From NCBI RefSeq assembly GCF_032268605.1, contig NZ_CP130318.1, forward strand, positions 5,906,501-5,970,500: DNA of 64,000 nt. Direction: 5' to 3'. This document shows positions 1-8,843 of the stretch, piece by piece. Position 1 is the first letter of the stretch, and the number at the start of each line of letters is the position of its first letter. The notes under the pieces are model-generated. The model had not been told where the DNA came from. It was given only the letters and a program-made list of their open reading frames with translations, and did not search any database. The translations under genes and the position numbers were made by a program. The DNA comes from Paenibacillus aurantius. GTDB taxonomy: Bacteria; Bacillota; Bacilli; Paenibacillales; NBRC-103111.

Positions 1-865
1 ACACGGTGAGCGAGACCGCCCGCGCGCGCCACAGCCGGGTGAACCGCTCGTAGGCGCCCGCCGGCACGAGGCCGAGGTACAGGGCGAGAACCAGGAGCGA
101 GATGACCGGGATCGGGAAGACGAACATCACGCCGAGGTGAAAGAGTGCCCCCACCGCAAGCAGCGGCAGCCGGAGCCGGCGAACCGGATACAGGAAAAGA
201 AACAGGCTTTCGAAAGCAAGCAGCGCATACCCGAGCGGCCTCACGAGCCACTCCTGGGACATCAGCCAGGATACGTTATGATACGCGTTAATCGGCAGCG
301 TAGAAGGCGCCCAGACGCCGAGCCCAGACAGGTACATGGGGGAGGACAGCTTGAAAAAGGCCGAATCGAGATACATGAGGCCGATCGTCAAATAGAGAAA
401 GACGGTATGGATTAGCCGGACGTCCACCGGCCCCGGGTCCTTTACTTTTTCCCGGGCTCGTCTGCGCCGCTCCATCAGCCGTTCCACGGACAGCACCCGG
501 TCAGAGGGCATAAAGAGCAGCAGCAGCGACAGGGTTAGAATGAGGGAATCGCCCTGCCAGTCCTCTCCGTGCGGCAGCGCTCCGAAGCCGAGCACGATGA
601 CCGCCATGACATAGTGGACGACAGCCGCCAGGCGGGTGCGGTAGCCGGCCAGCAGGAACAGCACCGCCGCGAGCCAGATCAGAAGAAGCGGGCCGGACGG
701 TATTGTGCTTTCGATCACGTAAGGCATCGGGTCGAACAGCAGGCGCCGGAACCGGTACATCTGCTCGATCTCTATAATCATGACCACCGAGAATCCTATT
801 CGAAAAAGGGCCAGCGGAAGAGCGGGCACCCGGGTGTCCAACAAGCGGGCTAACCAACGGTTCAC
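1..865 (-). CDS. HTTM-domain membrane protein, C-terminus beyond the window
   Basis: The frame is open from a GTG at 865 to the window edge (288 codons, no stop), so only the N-terminal part is seen. GAGGAGGGA sits 6-7 bases before the GTG and decides the start. The protein begins NRWLARLLDTRVPALPLALF and has several hydrophobic segments, including LLLIWLAAVLFLLAG and LILTLSLLLLFMP. The pattern LIHTVFLYLTIGLMYLDSAFFKL followed by W and GVWAP is typical of the HTTM family (horizontally transferred transmembrane domain, related to vitamin K-dependent gamma-carboxylase). The biochemical role in bacteria is unknown for most members. No partner gene is visible because the downstream side is cut. 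Confidence 0.8.
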   Translation of the reverse strand, partial: MNRWLARLLDTRVPALPLALFRIGFSVVMIIEIEQMYRFRRLLFDPMPYVIESTIPSGPLLLIWLAAVLFLLAGYRTRLAAVVHYVMAVIVLGFGALPHGEDWQGDSLILTLSLLLLFMPSDRVLSVERLMERRRRAREKVKDPGPVDVRLIHTVFLYLTIGLMYLDSAFFKLSSPMYLSGLGVWAPSTLPINAYHNVSWLMSQEWLVRPLGYALLAFESLFLFLYPVRRLRLPLLAVGALFHLGVMFVFPIPVISLLVLALYLGLVPAGAYERFTRLWRARAVSLTV

Positions 866-927
866 GGGAAATCCCTCCTCATGCCGGATGAGGGCATCGT
901 TTACCTTGTCTTTACCCGCTACAAACA

Positions 928-1374
928 TTAACCAAACTTTATACATTGCAACTCCGGAAGATCTGCACTCCCCGCATGAACAAGAAGATCGTCCCCGAAG
1001 TCTCCCGAATACAGCATTCTCTCTCCTTTGGGTCCATACAGCTCCAGGTGGAAGTACGGCAAAATATGGCCGTGATGGTCATGTTCATAAGCCATCATTA
1101 CCCTCGCGGTTTCCTCGGTTACCGGGCATACCAGCTGCTCCATGCCGGGGTCCAGGCTTTTTCGCGAGCAGGCAAACCGTTCAAGCCTCCTCACCCCGTA
1201 CGTGCTGGCTGCACAATACGGATTCCCCTCGTAGGCGTAATCGCCCGGCCAGTATGTAAGCTTGAGAAGCCGGCTGGCCGGAACAAAACGGCCTAGCAGT
1301 TGGTCCGCCAGAAGACGCTTGGCCTCGATGGACATGGCAGAATGCCAGACAACCCGATGGGTGTAACCCTTCAT
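928..1374 (-). CDS. Hypothetical protein, 148 aa
   Basis: A start at 1374 (MKGYTHRVVWHS) is chosen because GGGAGGG lies six bases upstream. The longer form starting at 1392 would include that ribosome binding site in its coding part. The protein is soluble, rich in His and Tyr (YEHDHHGHILPYFHLEL), and has no signal peptide or membrane segment. I do not recognise the family. It lies about 60 bases upstream of the HTTM gene on the same strand and could be co-transcribed with it. Codon use matches the neighbours, which supports a real gene. Confidence 0.6.
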   Translation of the reverse strand: MKGYTHRVVWHSAMSIEAKRLLADQLLGRFVPASRLLKLTYWPGDYAYEGNPYCAASTYGVRRLERFACSRKSLDPGMEQLVCPVTEETARVMMAYEHDHHGHILPYFHLELYGPKGERMLYSGDFGDDLLVHAGSADLPELQCIKFG

Positions 1375-1482
1375 GAATACCCTCCCTGCCATCCAGTCTT
1401 TTCCTGTTTCTATTTTACGTTAGAGCATGCACCGGACAAACCCGCATTAAAAATCAATTATATTTTTGATTATAACAATCAA

Positions 1483-1509
1483 TTGACAGTAACTATCATT
1501 TTATATAAA
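1483..1509 (+). promoter_or_regulatory. Candidate sigma-A promoter and operator of the DHA2 exporter gene
   Basis: TTGACA (1483-1488) is followed after 15 bases by TATAAA (1504-1509) in an AT-rich patch. The octamer AATCAATT occurs at 1452-1459 and again at 1477-1484, the second copy touching the -35. That is an arrangement expected of a repressor site. Which repressor acts here is unknown; the TetR gene at 4169 is the nearest candidate. Confidence 0.45.
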
Positions 1510-1555
1510 CTTCCATTATCAAGCCGGTTACCGGCTGCGAAAGGTGGAACCTTCT

Positions 1556-3073
1556 ATGTCAACCTCCGCATCCCGCAAGTGGTGGGTGCTCGGTGCTTTA
1601 AGCCTGGGTCTCTTTGCCGTTGGATTGGATACGACGATCCTGAATGTGGCCCTGCCCACCCTGGCCGCGGAATTATCGGCTTCCACGGGCCAGCTTCAGT
1701 GGATGGTCGACTCGTACAATTTGGCACTGGCGGCCGTTCTTCTTCCCGCCGGTATGCTGGGCGACCGGTTCGGCCGCAAGAAGCTGCTGCTCGCGGCCTT
1801 GGTACTGTTCGGAGCAGCCTCCGGAGCGTGCGCCTATGCCAGCACTCCGGAGGCCCTCATTGTCATGAGGGTCTTCCTCGGGATAGGTTCGGCTTTCCTC
1901 ATTCCGCTCTCCATGTCCGTTCTGCCCGTTCTGTTCGAAGGCGCCGAACGGACGAAGGCCATGATGGTCTGGGCGACGGTCAACATGCTCGGGATTCCGC
2001 TCGGCCCCCTTCTCGGCGGCTGGCTATTGAAGCATTACGCCTGGGGCTCTGTCTTCCTCATCAACGTGCCTCTTGCGGCGGCGGCCGTCATCGCCGTAAC
2101 GTTCCTCATGCCCGAATCCCGCTCCTCGGTCCACCGCCGGTTTGACCTTCCCGGCCTTGCGCTCTCCAGCCTCGGGTTAACGGTGATGACCTACGGGGTG
2201 ATCCGCGGGGGCGAGCACGGGTGGTCCGATCCGGCCGCCTGGGCAGCTCTTGCCGGGGGAGCCGCCCTCCTTCTCGTCTTCGTCCTGTGGCAGCGCCGCA
2301 TCTCCTACAGCCTGATCGACCTCCCGCTGTTCCGCTCGGCCAGCTTCACCTGGGGCACCGTGCTCGCCACGCTCGTATCCTTCGCCCTGTTCGGCCTGCT
2401 CTTCTCCATCCCGCAGTTCCTTCAGGCGGTGATTGGCGCCGATACGCTCGGCACGGGGCTGCGGCTCCTTCCGCTCATCCTCGGGCTCCTCGTCGGCGCC
2501 AAGGCCGCCCAGCGCCTGATGCCCGGAGCCGGCGCGAAGGCGGTGGCGGCCGCCGGCTTCGCGGTGCTCGCCGCTTCTCTCGCCGCCGGGGCCTTCACGA
2601 CGCCGGATACCGGCTACGCCTTCACGGCCGCCTGGATGACAGCCGCCGGAGCCGGGCTCGGCCTCGCGCTGCCGACCTCGATGGACGCGGCGCTCGGGCA
2701 GCTGACCGCCGAACGAAGCGGAGTCGGCTCGGCGCTCATCATGGCCCTGCGCCAGGTCGGCGGCTCGTTCGGCGTAGCGCTGCTCGGAGCGGCGCTTAAT
2801 GCCGGCTACCGCGCCCGGCTGGACACGTCCGGCCTGCCCGCTCCGGCAGCCGAAGCCGTGCGCCAGAGCGCGGCCGCCGGCGTCAGGACCGCCGAGCGCC
2901 TCTCCTCCGACACGCTGCTCGCCTCCGTCCGGGGCTCTTTCGTCCATGGCATGGATGTGACGCTCTGGATCGGAGCGGGGATAGCCGCCCTCGGCATGCT
3001 GCTGACGCTGGTCTTCCTGCCCCGCGCCGCAGCACAGCCTGCTTGTCCCCCTCCCCCAAAACCAGTAAACTGA
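1556..3073 (+). CDS. MFS transporter, DHA2 family (14-TM drug:proton antiporter type)
   Basis: The 505-aa polytopic membrane protein carries the DHA2 signatures: LDTTILNVALPTL in the first helix, GDRFGRKK in the loop between helices 2 and 3 (motif A), and GIPLGPLLGGWL (antiporter motif C). Length and about 14 hydrophobic segments fit the EmrB/QacA family, which uses the proton gradient to export drugs or other toxic compounds. I place the start at the ATG of MSTSASRKW because AAGGTGG lies about eight bases before it; the GTG at 1544 overlaps that site. A cupin gene and a TetR regulator follow on the same strand. The substrate cannot be read from the sequence. Confidence 0.9.
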   Translation: MSTSASRKWWVLGALSLGLFAVGLDTTILNVALPTLAAELSASTGQLQWMVDSYNLALAAVLLPAGMLGDRFGRKKLLLAALVLFGAASGACAYASTPEALIVMRVFLGIGSAFLIPLSMSVLPVLFEGAERTKAMMVWATVNMLGIPLGPLLGGWLLKHYAWGSVFLINVPLAAAAVIAVTFLMPESRSSVHRRFDLPGLALSSLGLTVMTYGVIRGGEHGWSDPAAWAALAGGAALLLVFVLWQRRISYSLIDLPLFRSASFTWGTVLATLVSFALFGLLFSIPQFLQAVIGADTLGTGLRLLPLILGLLVGAKAAQRLMPGAGAKAVAAAGFAVLAASLAAGAFTTPDTGYAFTAAWMTAAGAGLGLALPTSMDAALGQLTAERSGVGSALIMALRQVGGSFGVALLGAALNAGYRARLDTSGLPAPAAEAVRQSAAAGVRTAERLSSDTLLASVRGSFVHGMDVTLWIGAGIAALGMLLTLVFLPRAAAQPACPPPPKPVN

Positions 3074-3148
3074 AAAAAAACATCCCCTCCCTGCTAACCG
3101 AAACGAATGATACATCAGGCAGGGAGCGGATCGAGGAGGAATTGGGTC

Positions 3149-3976
3149 ATGTCAAGAATCGCTATGGTGGAAGCGGCCTCGCCGATCGATTTACCGTCAC
3201 CCTTGATCCGGGCGGATCTGGCCTGGGCTCTCTTTTGGCCGGAGACGCCCGCAGGGTCGCTTCCGAAAGGCGGAGGCCATGCCTTCATGCCCTTGTCCCG
3301 TTGGCTGTGGGAGTCACTCGGCCGCGTAACCGGCTTTCTGCGCACCGGCTCCGCCGAGACCGTATGGGTTTTGGCCCCGCCCTGCGAGCCGTCCGCCCGC
3401 GAGCTTCTGACTCGGCTGCTCTCCTTCTGGAGTGCGGAGGTCTACTGGGTACCTGAGGGCGATGCGCCCTGCACGGACTTTTCCGGATACGAGAACCGCT
3501 GGCTGCCTCCCGTACAGGATGTCTATGCGAAGCCGGAGGAGGGATCCGTCTGGGACAAAGCGGCTGAGAAGAGCGGGCAGGGCGAGGACCGGTACCTTAT
3601 GCCAGCCCTCGGGGTGGGCCGGGTGGACATGAAGGTGCAGGTCGTTAACCCCGGGACCGCTTCGGTTGAGCTTCACAGCCACAGCACCCTGGACGAGTAC
3701 TATTTGGTTCTGAGCGGCCGCGGCACCTTGCGTATGGCCTCTCACCGCATCCCCGTCGGACCGGGATCGCTCATTGCCAAGCCCAGCGGACCGGACTTAA
3801 CCAGTCAAATCCTTGCGGATCAGAACGAGCCGGTGGTGGTGCTGGACATCGAAGCCTTCACCTCTCCTACCGGCCGCAAAGACGTCTGTGTGTGCCCGGA
3901 TGAGAATTTAATGATTCTCCAAGGAGCCGGCTGGTGGTCCACGGTCCCTTTAACCAACATGGAGCCAATCGAGTAA
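3149..3976 (+). CDS. Cupin-domain protein, 275 aa
   Basis: The start at 3149 (MSRIAMVEAA) has AGGAGGA upstream; an ATG at 3107 lacks such a site. The C-terminal half holds a cupin beta-barrel: HSHSTLDEYYLVLSGRG (metal-binding motif 1, with two His and a Glu) and a second motif around VGPGSLIAKPSGP. The N-terminal 150 residues have no domain I recognise and are rich in Trp. Cupins include dioxygenases, isomerases and sugar-binding regulators, so the activity is open. It lies 75 bases after the exporter gene, and a GC-rich inverted repeat (about 3092-3125) fills the gap. Confidence 0.75.
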   Translation: MSRIAMVEAASPIDLPSPLIRADLAWALFWPETPAGSLPKGGGHAFMPLSRWLWESLGRVTGFLRTGSAETVWVLAPPCEPSARELLTRLLSFWSAEVYWVPEGDAPCTDFSGYENRWLPPVQDVYAKPEEGSVWDKAAEKSGQGEDRYLMPALGVGRVDMKVQVVNPGTASVELHSHSTLDEYYLVLSGRGTLRMASHRIPVGPGSLIAKPSGPDLTSQILADQNEPVVVLDIEAFTSPTGRKDVCVCPDENLMILQGAGWWSTVPLTNMEPIE

Positions 3977-4106
3977 CAGAGGAACGCCGGGTGCCTTATC
4001 CGCACCTGAAATTCTGCTTTCCTATGGATTTTCTCGCGCATACAGCACTAGAATACCCGGCCTCCCTTGCCGAAAATGACCTCCGGTACGCGGACCGTGC
4101 CCGGCG

Positions 4107-4135
4107 TTGTCCCCCGCCTCCAAAAACGGTACACT
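4107..4135 (+). promoter_or_regulatory. Sigma-A promoter of the TetR gene
   Basis: TTGTCC (4107-4112), a 17-base spacer and TACACT (4130-4135) give a near-consensus promoter 34 bases before the GTG start at 4169. The spacing suggests that the TetR gene can be expressed independently of the cupin gene. Confidence 0.55.
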
Positions 4136-4168
4136 GAAGAAAACACCGACAGCATCGGAGGAGAGCAA

Positions 4169-4780
4169 GTGAAGGCAGACGACACGCCCAAGGCCGGACT
4201 CCGCGAACGCAAGAAGCAGAAAACGAAAGCGGCTATCCAGCATCATGCCCTGAGGCTTTTTAAAGAGCAGGGCTACCAGCAGACGACCACCGAACAAATC
4301 GCCGAGGCGGCGGAGGTTTCCCCGAGCACCTTGTTCCGTTATTTCCCGACCAAGGAAGCCCTCGTGCTCGAGGATGACTTCGATCCCTATCTAATCGAGG
4401 CCTTCCGCTCCCAGCCACAGGAGCTTACTGCGGTTCAGGCCCTCCGGGAAACCATCCGGCAGGTCGCCTCCCTCGTTCCGGAGGAAGAACGCCTAAGCAT
4501 CCGGGAACGGATGGACCTCTCGATGAGCGTGCCGGAATTGAAAGCGGCCGCCTTGAGCCATACCGTGTCCATGCTGGATTTCATCGCCCGGCTGATCGCC
4601 GAACGGGAGGGCAAGGGAGCAGGGGAGCCTTATGTTCTCGCTTCAGCGGGAGCCCTGATCGGCGTTATTCTCTCGGCCCACCAATACTCCGCCCAGCACC
4701 CGGGGGAAGATTTCCTCGAGGTCATCGACCGGCTGCTTGGGGCTATGGAGGAAGCCCCTCTCGGCTCCCGTCTCCGCTAG
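4169..4780 (+). CDS. TetR/AcrR-family transcriptional regulator
   Basis: The 203-aa protein has a typical TetR N-terminal helix-turn-helix: RERKKQKTKAAIQHHALRLF, then TTTEQIAEAAEVSPSTLFRYFPTKEAL at about residues 40-65. The C-terminal part is a helical ligand-binding domain with the usual low conservation. The GTG at 4169 is preferred over the ATG at 4067 because GGAGGAG precedes it by six bases and the promoter lies between the two. The regulator probably controls the DHA2 exporter and the cupin gene upstream, as TetR genes beside exporters usually do, but no operator was proven. Confidence 0.88.
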   Translation: MKADDTPKAGLRERKKQKTKAAIQHHALRLFKEQGYQQTTTEQIAEAAEVSPSTLFRYFPTKEALVLEDDFDPYLIEAFRSQPQELTAVQALRETIRQVASLVPEEERLSIRERMDLSMSVPELKAAALSHTVSMLDFIARLIAEREGKGAGEPYVLASAGALIGVILSAHQYSAQHPGEDFLEVIDRLLGAMEEAPLGSRLR

Positions 4781-4815
4781 TTTTATCCGGCCCCTAAAAG
4801 GACGAAAACGGCAGC

Positions 4816-4850
4816 AAGCCGGGAGAGGCTTCCCTTCCCGGCTTGTTTGC
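4816..4850 (+). terminator. Intrinsic terminator after the TetR gene
   Basis: AAGCCGGGA pairs with TCCCGGCTT around a ten-base loop, followed by a T-rich tract (TTGCTTT). It separates the TetR gene from the ABC/ECF operon that starts at 5042. Confidence 0.75.
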
Positions 4851-5041
4851 TTTGGATTTCCGCAGGCTCCCTCCTCTCCCTTTCTCTTCTTCTCCAGCCC
4901 CTTCTCCTCCCCAGGCACTCCTCTTCTCGAACATTCTCTCGGCCCTCTCCCTTTTTTTCGCGCCAGTTCCAAACTTTATGGCCGCCTGCCTCGTGACAAG
5001 AGTACATACATGTGTGATAACCCATAAAGGAAGAGACGCTT

Positions 5042-5911
5042 ATGATTCAGCTCAACCAATTATCCAAAAGCTACAAAACGAACGAATGGGCCTTGCGCAA
5101 GCTCGACCTCACCATTGGCAAAGGCATGTTCGGCCTCCTCGGACCGAACGGGGCGGGCAAAACTACTCTGATGCGCATTCTGGCCACCCTGCTGCGCCCC
5201 ACGGAAGGAACGGGAACGGTCAACGGCCGTCCCCTGACGAAGCCGGAGGAGATCCGCGAGATTGTAGGCTATCTCCCGCAGTTCTTTCAGATCTACCCGC
5301 AGCTGACCGGACGGGAGTTTCTCGAGTATGCCGCCGTGATGAAAGGGATCGAAGACCGCAGGGAGCGGAAGCGGCAGATCGCCGAGCTGCTCGACAAGGT
5401 GAACCTGACCGACAAGGCGCATCGCAAAATCAAATCGTATTCCGGCGGCATGAAGCAGCGGCTCGGCATCGCCCAGGCCCTGCTCGGAAGCCCCGAGGTG
5501 ATCATCGTGGACGAGCCGACCGCCGGTCTCGATCCGGAGGAGCGGGTCCGCTTCCGTCACCTCCTCGGCGAGCTGAGCCTGCAGCGCATCGTGATTCTCT
5601 CCACGCATATCGTGGCGGACATCGAGAGCTCCTGCCAGCAGGCCGCGGTCCTCTCCCGCGGCTCCCTCCGCTTCTGCGGCAGCCTGGAGGAGCTGCAGGC
5701 CCACGGGGAGAACCGCGTCTGGGAGGTGACGGTGAGCGAGCGGGAATTCGCCGGGCTGTCTCCGCTGCCCATTGTCGCCAGCCGCCGCACCGGAAGCGGA
5801 ATCCATTGCCGGATCATCAGCTCCGAGGCTCCTGCGGCGGACGCCGTCACGGTCCCTCCGACGCTGGAGGACGGCTACCTCGCTCTGATCGGGGGGAACC
5901 GTCATGAGTAA
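5042..5911 (+). CDS. ABC transporter ATP-binding protein
   Basis: The 289-aa ATPase has Walker A GPNGAGKTT (residues 34-42), Q-loop GYLPQ, signature SYSGGMKQR (132-140), Walker B VIIVDEPTAGLD (153-164) and the switch His in STHIVADIE. It belongs to the exporter-type CcmA/YhaQ-like subfamily with a short variable C-terminal tail. It is the first gene of a six-gene operon and overlaps the downstream permease by eight bases, so it most likely energises the permeases at 5904 and 8096. A weak promoter-like pair (GTGACA, 16 bases, TGATAA) precedes it. The transported substrate is unknown. Confidence 0.93.
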   Translation: MIQLNQLSKSYKTNEWALRKLDLTIGKGMFGLLGPNGAGKTTLMRILATLLRPTEGTGTVNGRPLTKPEEIREIVGYLPQFFQIYPQLTGREFLEYAAVMKGIEDRRERKRQIAELLDKVNLTDKAHRKIKSYSGGMKQRLGIAQALLGSPEVIIVDEPTAGLDPEERVRFRHLLGELSLQRIVILSTHIVADIESSCQQAAVLSRGSLRFCGSLEELQAHGENRVWEVTVSEREFAGLSPLPIVASRRTGSGIHCRIISSEAPAADAVTVPPTLEDGYLALIGGNRHE

Positions 5912-8099
5912 AGGGCTGGCCCAATTCCGGCTGGAGCTCCGGCTCCTGGCCCGCAGCCGCTTCTGGCCGTGGCTTCCGCTTCTCTTTGGCGTGTGGATGG
6001 CTTTTTCCTTGAGCAAGCCCGCTCCCCCGGTCTCCCAAGACCTGTACCTGTACGCCTATGAGTTTCACAAACTCCAGCACACGCTCAGTCTCGGAGCGGC
6101 CATGCTCCTCGGCATCGTCCTGGTGAAGCGGGATCTCCGAAGCCCGGCGTACGAATGGACGGGGAGCTTTCCCGTCTCGAGCTTCATCCCATTCGGTGCC
6201 AAATTCGCCGCCGGCTTCCTCTACTTGAGCCTGTTTACCTTGGCCATGGATGCCGTATACGCCTGGTTCGCCTGGCGGCTCGACTATCCCGCCGGCTATC
6301 TGGTTCGGGAGCTGCTATTTTATACGGGCCAGTACGAATGGTCCTATGCCGTTACCCTTCTGCTCGCCATGGTCCTAGCCGCCGGCATTCCCGGCCGGAC
6401 CGCTTACCTGATCGGCTTCTGTGCCTGGGTGTTCGGCACTTATTTTCTCGATGTTTTCGTCATCAGCCGCCAGCGGCTATTCGTTCTGAGAACCTTTCAC
6501 TTGAGCCAGCTGCAGCTGAATACCTTCTATGAGAGTGAAGTGTGGGGGCCTTGGATCCAAGCCGGCGAACGGACCGCCTCCCGCTTGTTCGTGCTCGTCT
6601 TCCTGCTTCTGCTCGCGGCGGTCGGCATCGTCCTGCTGCAGAGGGCGCGTCCGAGCCGCTCGGCACGGGCCTGGGCGGCCGGAAGCCTCGTCCTGCTGCT
6701 GGCCTCCGCCGCGGCCTTCGTCCCGTATGGCCAGCTATGGGCTGCGCGATACAAGGCGCAGGCAGCTAAGCTGGAGGCGGCTCTCGATTATGCCGCCGAT
6801 AACGGGACCCGTTCCTTCACGACCTTTGGGGTGAAGGAGTATCAGATTCAGGCCCGGCAGACGGACAGCGGAACCGTACGGTTCATGGCCTTGCTGCGCC
6901 TGCCGACGGAAGGGCTCCCCACCCAGGGCCCCCTGCCTTTTACGCTGAATCAGGCCTACACCGTCAAGCAGGTCAAATGGAACGGGAAGGAGATCCCCGT
7001 CTCGCGCCGGCACGACCTCCTGGTGATTGAGCCTTCCCGGCTCGATCCCGCTCTCGCGGAGCAGACCCTGGCCGTGGAATACGAAGGAGGAACCCCAGAT
7101 TGGTACTACCAAGGGGAGACGGAGGTTATGGGTTCCTTCGTCAAGGACGAATATGTGCTGCTCCCCTCCTCCGAGGCCTGGTATCCTCTTCCCGGAGACG
7201 AGCCTCTGCATGTGCGGAACGGCCGGGAGCTTATTCAAGTAGGCGGAGGCAGGAAAAAGGGTTCCTCCGATTTCAACGTGACGCTGGAAGGCTTCAAGGG
7301 GCGGGTATATGGAACCCTGCCAGGGAAGGAACAGCCGGCCGGCCGGCAGGTCTACCAGGGCCGGAACGCCGACGGGCTTTCTCTCTACGGCGGCCAGCTC
7401 ATCGAGGTGACCACTCCGGGTGAACCGCTCCAGGTCATTACCTCGCCAGGCAACCGGAAGGAAGCCCAGCGTTTTCTCGACGACATCGCCGCCGAGAAGC
7501 GGTATTACCGCACCTGGCTCCCCCTAGCCGAGGATACGCTTCAGCAGATCTTCTATTTTCCTACCGCCCACTGGGGCGAAGGGAACTATGCCAAACAGGA
7601 GCTGACGGGAAAAAGCACCGTGATCGGCGAGACGAAGAACCACAATCTGGATGACGTCCAGAAGACCGCGACCGTCCAGGCCGTGCTGTTTGGAGACGTG
7701 GATATTCACTCTTCCTTTACAGGAAGCGGCGAGAGGCCGCCGGGCGGGGGGCCCGTTTCCTGGGCGGCCGAGGTCCGCAAAGCGATCCGGTACCTGTACC
7801 TGCTCGACGGCAAGGGGCTGACGCCGGAACAGGTGGCTCAATCGGACGGCCTGGCGGCCATGCTCTATCTTCCCGAGCCGCTCGGGACGGACCCGAAGAA
7901 CGGGAATACGCGTTATATCACGGAGGGCATTAACCGGGCGGTGGCCGAAGGCAAGGCGGACAAGGTCAAGGAGCTCCTGCGGAACTACTATGAGAAAGGG
8001 CTCGGGATTCGAGAATCCTCTGCCGACGGGGAGCCCGCCTATCCGGTCATTACCGCCGAGCAGTGGAACCGGGACTGGAAGCGGGTGGTGGGACCATGA
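5904..8099 (+). CDS. ABC-2 type permease fused to an M1-peptidase-like extracellular domain
   Basis: This 731-aa protein starts inside the end of the ATPase gene. Residues 1-280 hold about seven hydrophobic segments of an ABC-2 permease. The remaining 450 residues form a large soluble part beginning around PFTLNQAYTVKQVKWNGKEI. The repeated beta-strand pattern, the AWYPLPG motif and a following helical part (FLDDIAAEKRYYRTWL) resemble M1 aminopeptidases fused to ABC permeases. The zinc motif HExxH expected of an active M1 enzyme is absent, so the domain may bind peptides rather than cut them. The family placement of the C-terminal domain is an inference; the permease part is clear from hydrophobicity and context. 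Confidence 0.75.
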   Translation: MSKGLAQFRLELRLLARSRFWPWLPLLFGVWMAFSLSKPAPPVSQDLYLYAYEFHKLQHTLSLGAAMLLGIVLVKRDLRSPAYEWTGSFPVSSFIPFGAKFAAGFLYLSLFTLAMDAVYAWFAWRLDYPAGYLVRELLFYTGQYEWSYAVTLLLAMVLAAGIPGRTAYLIGFCAWVFGTYFLDVFVISRQRLFVLRTFHLSQLQLNTFYESEVWGPWIQAGERTASRLFVLVFLLLLAAVGIVLLQRARPSRSARAWAAGSLVLLLASAAAFVPYGQLWAARYKAQAAKLEAALDYAADNGTRSFTTFGVKEYQIQARQTDSGTVRFMALLRLPTEGLPTQGPLPFTLNQAYTVKQVKWNGKEIPVSRRHDLLVIEPSRLDPALAEQTLAVEYEGGTPDWYYQGETEVMGSFVKDEYVLLPSSEAWYPLPGDEPLHVRNGRELIQVGGGRKKGSSDFNVTLEGFKGRVYGTLPGKEQPAGRQVYQGRNADGLSLYGGQLIEVTTPGEPLQVITSPGNRKEAQRFLDDIAAEKRYYRTWLPLAEDTLQQIFYFPTAHWGEGNYAKQELTGKSTVIGETKNHNLDDVQKTATVQAVLFGDVDIHSSFTGSGERPPGGGPVSWAAEVRKAIRYLYLLDGKGLTPEQVAQSDGLAAMLYLPEPLGTDPKNGNTRYITEGINRAVAEGKADKVKELLRNYYEKGLGIRESSADGEPAYPVITAEQWNRDWKRVVGP

Positions 8100-8797
8100 G
8101 CCGCTGGCTGATCGAAATGAAGAACCTGCGGACGCCTCTTGTTCTCGTCCCGGCCGTATATTATATCCTGCTGCTCGTCTCTATCGCGCTGTCGGACCCC
8201 GGCCGCCCCCGGAATCTGTATAATTATAATGAATTGGCCTTCCTTCCCTTTGTGGTTATGCTCACGATTCTTATGGGAAGGGTGGAATTCGGAGGAAGAA
8301 CGATGGAGATTATCTCCACCTACCCTCTCTCCTATACCAGGCTGCTGCTCCGCAAGATGGCCGCTGCCCTGGCCTCCGCCGTGCTGCTGCATGCCGGCCT
8401 TATGGGGGCTTACCGGCTCCGGTTTCATACGCTGGAGGCCCTGTATTACCCGTATAATGGAGCGTCCCCCGGTGCGGCCGATGCGGGCTGGCTGCCTCTT
8501 CTGCTGCAAGCCCTGCCCGCTTACCTGCTCCTCGCAGCGTTGACCATGCTCGGCATGACTCTGTCCCGGAAGCTGTACGGGGGACTCGCCGCCGGGTTCG
8601 GGCTGTGGATGCTAAGCGTACTCGCGCCGCCCGGGACTCTCGGCCCTTTCGTCCTGTTGACAGCGGGCCTTTCGGAGAACATGTCCTTCCCGGTTAACCG
8701 GCTCTGGCTTATAGGTGCGAGCATGGCGGCGGCGGCAGCGGCGGCCGTGATCCTTAACCGGCGAAGCCGCTGGGTGGTGGAAGGAGAGACGGAATAA
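8096..8797 (+). CDS. ABC transporter permease, 233 aa
   Basis: The start ATG overlaps the TGA of the preceding gene (ATGA), pointing to translational coupling. The upstream GTG at 8063 would give a longer but uncoupled start. The protein has six hydrophobic segments (for example TPLVLVPAVYYILLLVSIAL, FLPFVVMLTILMG, AAAAAAVILN) and a central extracellular loop after LYYPYNG. It is a second transmembrane subunit, so with the 5904 permease it probably forms a heterodimeric pore driven by the ATPase at 5042. It lacks soluble enzymatic domains. Confidence 0.8.
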   Translation: MSRWLIEMKNLRTPLVLVPAVYYILLLVSIALSDPGRPRNLYNYNELAFLPFVVMLTILMGRVEFGGRTMEIISTYPLSYTRLLLRKMAAALASAVLLHAGLMGAYRLRFHTLEALYYPYNGASPGAADAGWLPLLLQALPAYLLLAALTMLGMTLSRKLYGGLAAGFGLWMLSVLAPPGTLGPFVLLTAGLSENMSFPVNRLWLIGASMAAAAAAAVILNRRSRWVVEGETE

Positions 8798-8843
8798 AGG
8801 ACAACGGGACATTCATGGGAAAGGAAAGGAGAGGAAGCACAAT

